A stretch of DNA of 5,936 bases, from positions 1-5,936 of the forward strand of contig JAHKKQ010000134.1 of assembly GCA_020027805.1 (NCBI GenBank), given 5' to 3'. The DNA comes from Candidatus Dadabacteria bacterium (lineage in GTDB: Bacteria; Desulfobacterota_D; UBA1144; Nemesobacterales; UBA2774). The notes beneath the pieces were generated by a model, which searched no databases, was not told where the DNA came from, and saw only the letters and a list, made by a program, of their open reading frames with translations. Every line of letters starts with the position of its first letter. Position 1 is the first letter of the stretch. Below, one piece after another: positions 5,897-5,936 of the stretch. Position numbers and translations under genes: made by a program.

Positions 5897-5904
5897 CATA
5901 CGAC

Positions 5905-5936
5905 ATGGCAGGGAAGAACGAGAAGGTCATTGAGCG
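5905..5936 (+). CDS. Start of an unidentified gene cut by the window edge
   Basis: Only ten complete codons are present, reading MAGKNEKVIE, with the frame open at the window end. The start is supported by a perfect AGGAGG at 8 bases spacing. The visible N-terminus is polar and charged, with no signal peptide or membrane helix beginning, so a cytoplasmic protein is likely. The family cannot be recognised from this fragment. It is transcribed away from the BASS-DMT operon, and the two share the 231-base control region between them. Confidence 0.7.
   Translation, partial: MAGKNEKVIE

Overview
The window is 5.9 kb of GC-rich bacterial chromosome holding seven genes, two of them cut by the window edges. 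Isoleucine is often encoded by ATA and arginine by AGG despite the GC-rich composition, two genes appear to start with TTG, and one intergenic gap carries a repeat of the 'CPERSRR' type often met in genomes of uncultured bacteria. Together with a LolB-like/DUF4292-like lipoprotein beside HPr and enzyme I, this suggests an uncultured Gram-negative lineage of the Desulfobacterota/Nitrospirota/Dadabacteria kind. The sequence alone does not fix the phylum.

Left part (1-2800, + strand): the end of a probable LolB-like outer-membrane lipoprotein gene, then ptsH (HPr) and ptsI (enzyme I), which overlap by 4 bases (ATGA). HPr and enzyme I are the general phosphotransferase proteins: enzyme I takes phosphate from PEP and passes it to HPr. 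HPr keeps both the catalytic His and the regulatory Ser, and enzyme I keeps its phospho-His and PEP-site motifs. No sugar-specific EII component and no HPr kinase lies in the window.

Middle (2801-3800): a 186-base gap with GC-rich hairpins and an AT-rich promoter-like stretch leads to a LysE-family exporter gene on the + strand, whose start codon sits at the edge of a perfect 7-bp inverted repeat. The 184-base gap after it separates convergent genes. It holds a weak terminator, the interspersed palindromic repeat and two compact hairpins.

Right part (3801-5936): a two-gene operon on the - strand, read from right to left, encodes a bile acid:sodium symporter (BASS) family protein with all the known sodium-site residues, then an EamA/DMT-family ten-helix transporter 19 bases downstream. 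A 231-base divergent intergenic region carries a good sigma70-like promoter for that operon, a GGTCAG-CCC-CTGACC palindrome and a GC-rich hairpin. It ends in a strong ribosome binding site for a gene that has only begun when the window stops.

The gene content is ordinary housekeeping and membrane transport. I see no evidence of a new defence, mobile or biosynthetic system. The points worth a second look are the repeat, the inverted repeat at the LysE-family start, the divergent control region and the isolated regulatory-type HPr-enzyme I pair.
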